NCBI GenBank assembly: GCA_009663005.1
Contig: CM018895.1
Coordinates: 25,021,749 to 25,066,848, forward strand
Direction: 5' to 3'
Origin: Actinidia chinensis
Taxonomy: Eukaryota > Streptophyta > Magnoliopsida > Ericales > Actinidiaceae
Length of the DNA: 45,100 nt
Each line of letters starts with the position of its first letter. The first letter of the stretch is position 1. Shown here piece by piece: positions 45,036 to 45,100 of this stretch. The position numbers were made by a program, and so were the translations under genes. The notes beneath the pieces were generated by a model, which saw only the letters and a list, made by a program, of their open reading frames with translations, ran no database searches and had not been told where the DNA came from.

Positions 45036-45100
45036 ATGGCACCAGTCAACTTATCAAATGTCTTCATTTCTCTGGAGGGAAATACTCCCTATTCTGGGGC
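45036..45100 (+). pseudogene. Array copy 8, cut by the window edge
   Basis: ATGGCACCAGTCAAC with small losses soon after (TTATCAAATGTCTTCATTTCTCTGG), then the window ends. The promoter (doubled CCAAAGAGGTGCGTA and TATATAT at 44838-44844) matches copy 2 closely. The frame is probably broken, but only about 20 codons are visible. Confidence 0.6.

Larger units (their letters stand above)
30101..45100 (+). repeat. Head-to-tail tandem array of an unknown membrane-protein gene
   Basis: Eight copies of one gene start at 30215, 33554, 36009, 38551, 40978, 41543, 44030 and 45036, all on the plus strand. Spacing is about 2.43-2.54 kb where undisturbed. It is longer where an LTR is inserted (31356-33228) and shorter where units are fused or deleted. 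Each unit is: promoter with a doubled CCAAAGAGGTGCGTA, TATATAT, CT-rich leader, exon 1, intron, short exon 2, and a spacer of about 1 kb with fixed landmarks (a hairpin, CACCCAGTGCACATATTACAG, AATTGCACACCTTAAAG). The array continues past the right edge. It is too long and gene-bearing to be a satellite. Confidence 0.92.

Noticed and set aside
30101..45100. Tandem units as a CRISPR-like array, satellite or rDNA
   Set aside because: Units are 2.5 kb with a promoter, intron and coding exon, no short regular spacers, and no rRNA sequence.

Overview
This is nuclear DNA from a flowering plant, most likely a eudicot. The support is AT-rich intergenic sequence, short coding exons with GT-AG introns, plant-specific gene families (HIPP metallochaperone, SAUR), a tRNA-derived SINE, dense Tourist-like MITEs and retrotransposon LTRs. 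The species cannot be named from the sequence. A 100-base N gap at 30001-30100 splits the window into two very different halves.

Left half (1-30000): three protein-coding loci, all on the plus strand, lie in a sea of small transposons. (1) A five-exon heavy-metal-associated isoprenylated plant protein (HIPP) gene at 10295-12922. It has two HMA domains and a C-terminal CSVM prenylation box, but the last exon is broken over three reading frames. (2) A two-exon acylphosphatase gene at 17990-19341 with intact catalytic Arg and Asn. (3) A SAUR-like auxin-responsive gene at 25839-26226 with one internal stop and one frameshift. Around them are at least eight MITEs of a TTA-duplicating, GGCTCCGTTTGG-ended (PIF/Harbinger Tourist-like) family, several foldback elements, a hAT-like element with a near-perfect 8-bp target duplication (21059-22021), a SINE with an 11-bp target duplication (26385-26547), and a fragment of organellar large-subunit rRNA (about 2684-2795).

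Right half (30101-45100): a head-to-tail tandem array, nominal period about 2.5 kb, of one gene family I do not recognise. Each full unit has a TATA promoter, a CT-rich leader, a first exon for a predicted four-helix membrane protein with an acidic C-terminal tail of 26-residue repeats, a short intron, a nine-codon last exon, and a conserved non-coding spacer. Eight copies are visible. Three are chimeric through deletions at short homologies, two share the same early nonsense codon, and no copy reads intact. One unit spacer carries a 515-bp LTR with a perfect 5-bp target duplication, and another carries a probable 1.87-kb LTR.

Much of the variation between array copies is single-base indels arranged in blocks next to perfectly identical blocks. 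That pattern suggests partly polished long-read sequence rather than pure biological decay, so the number of copies and the broken frames (also in the HIPP and SAUR genes) should be read with caution. The three left-half genes show no functional link to each other. The array is the best candidate here for something undescribed.
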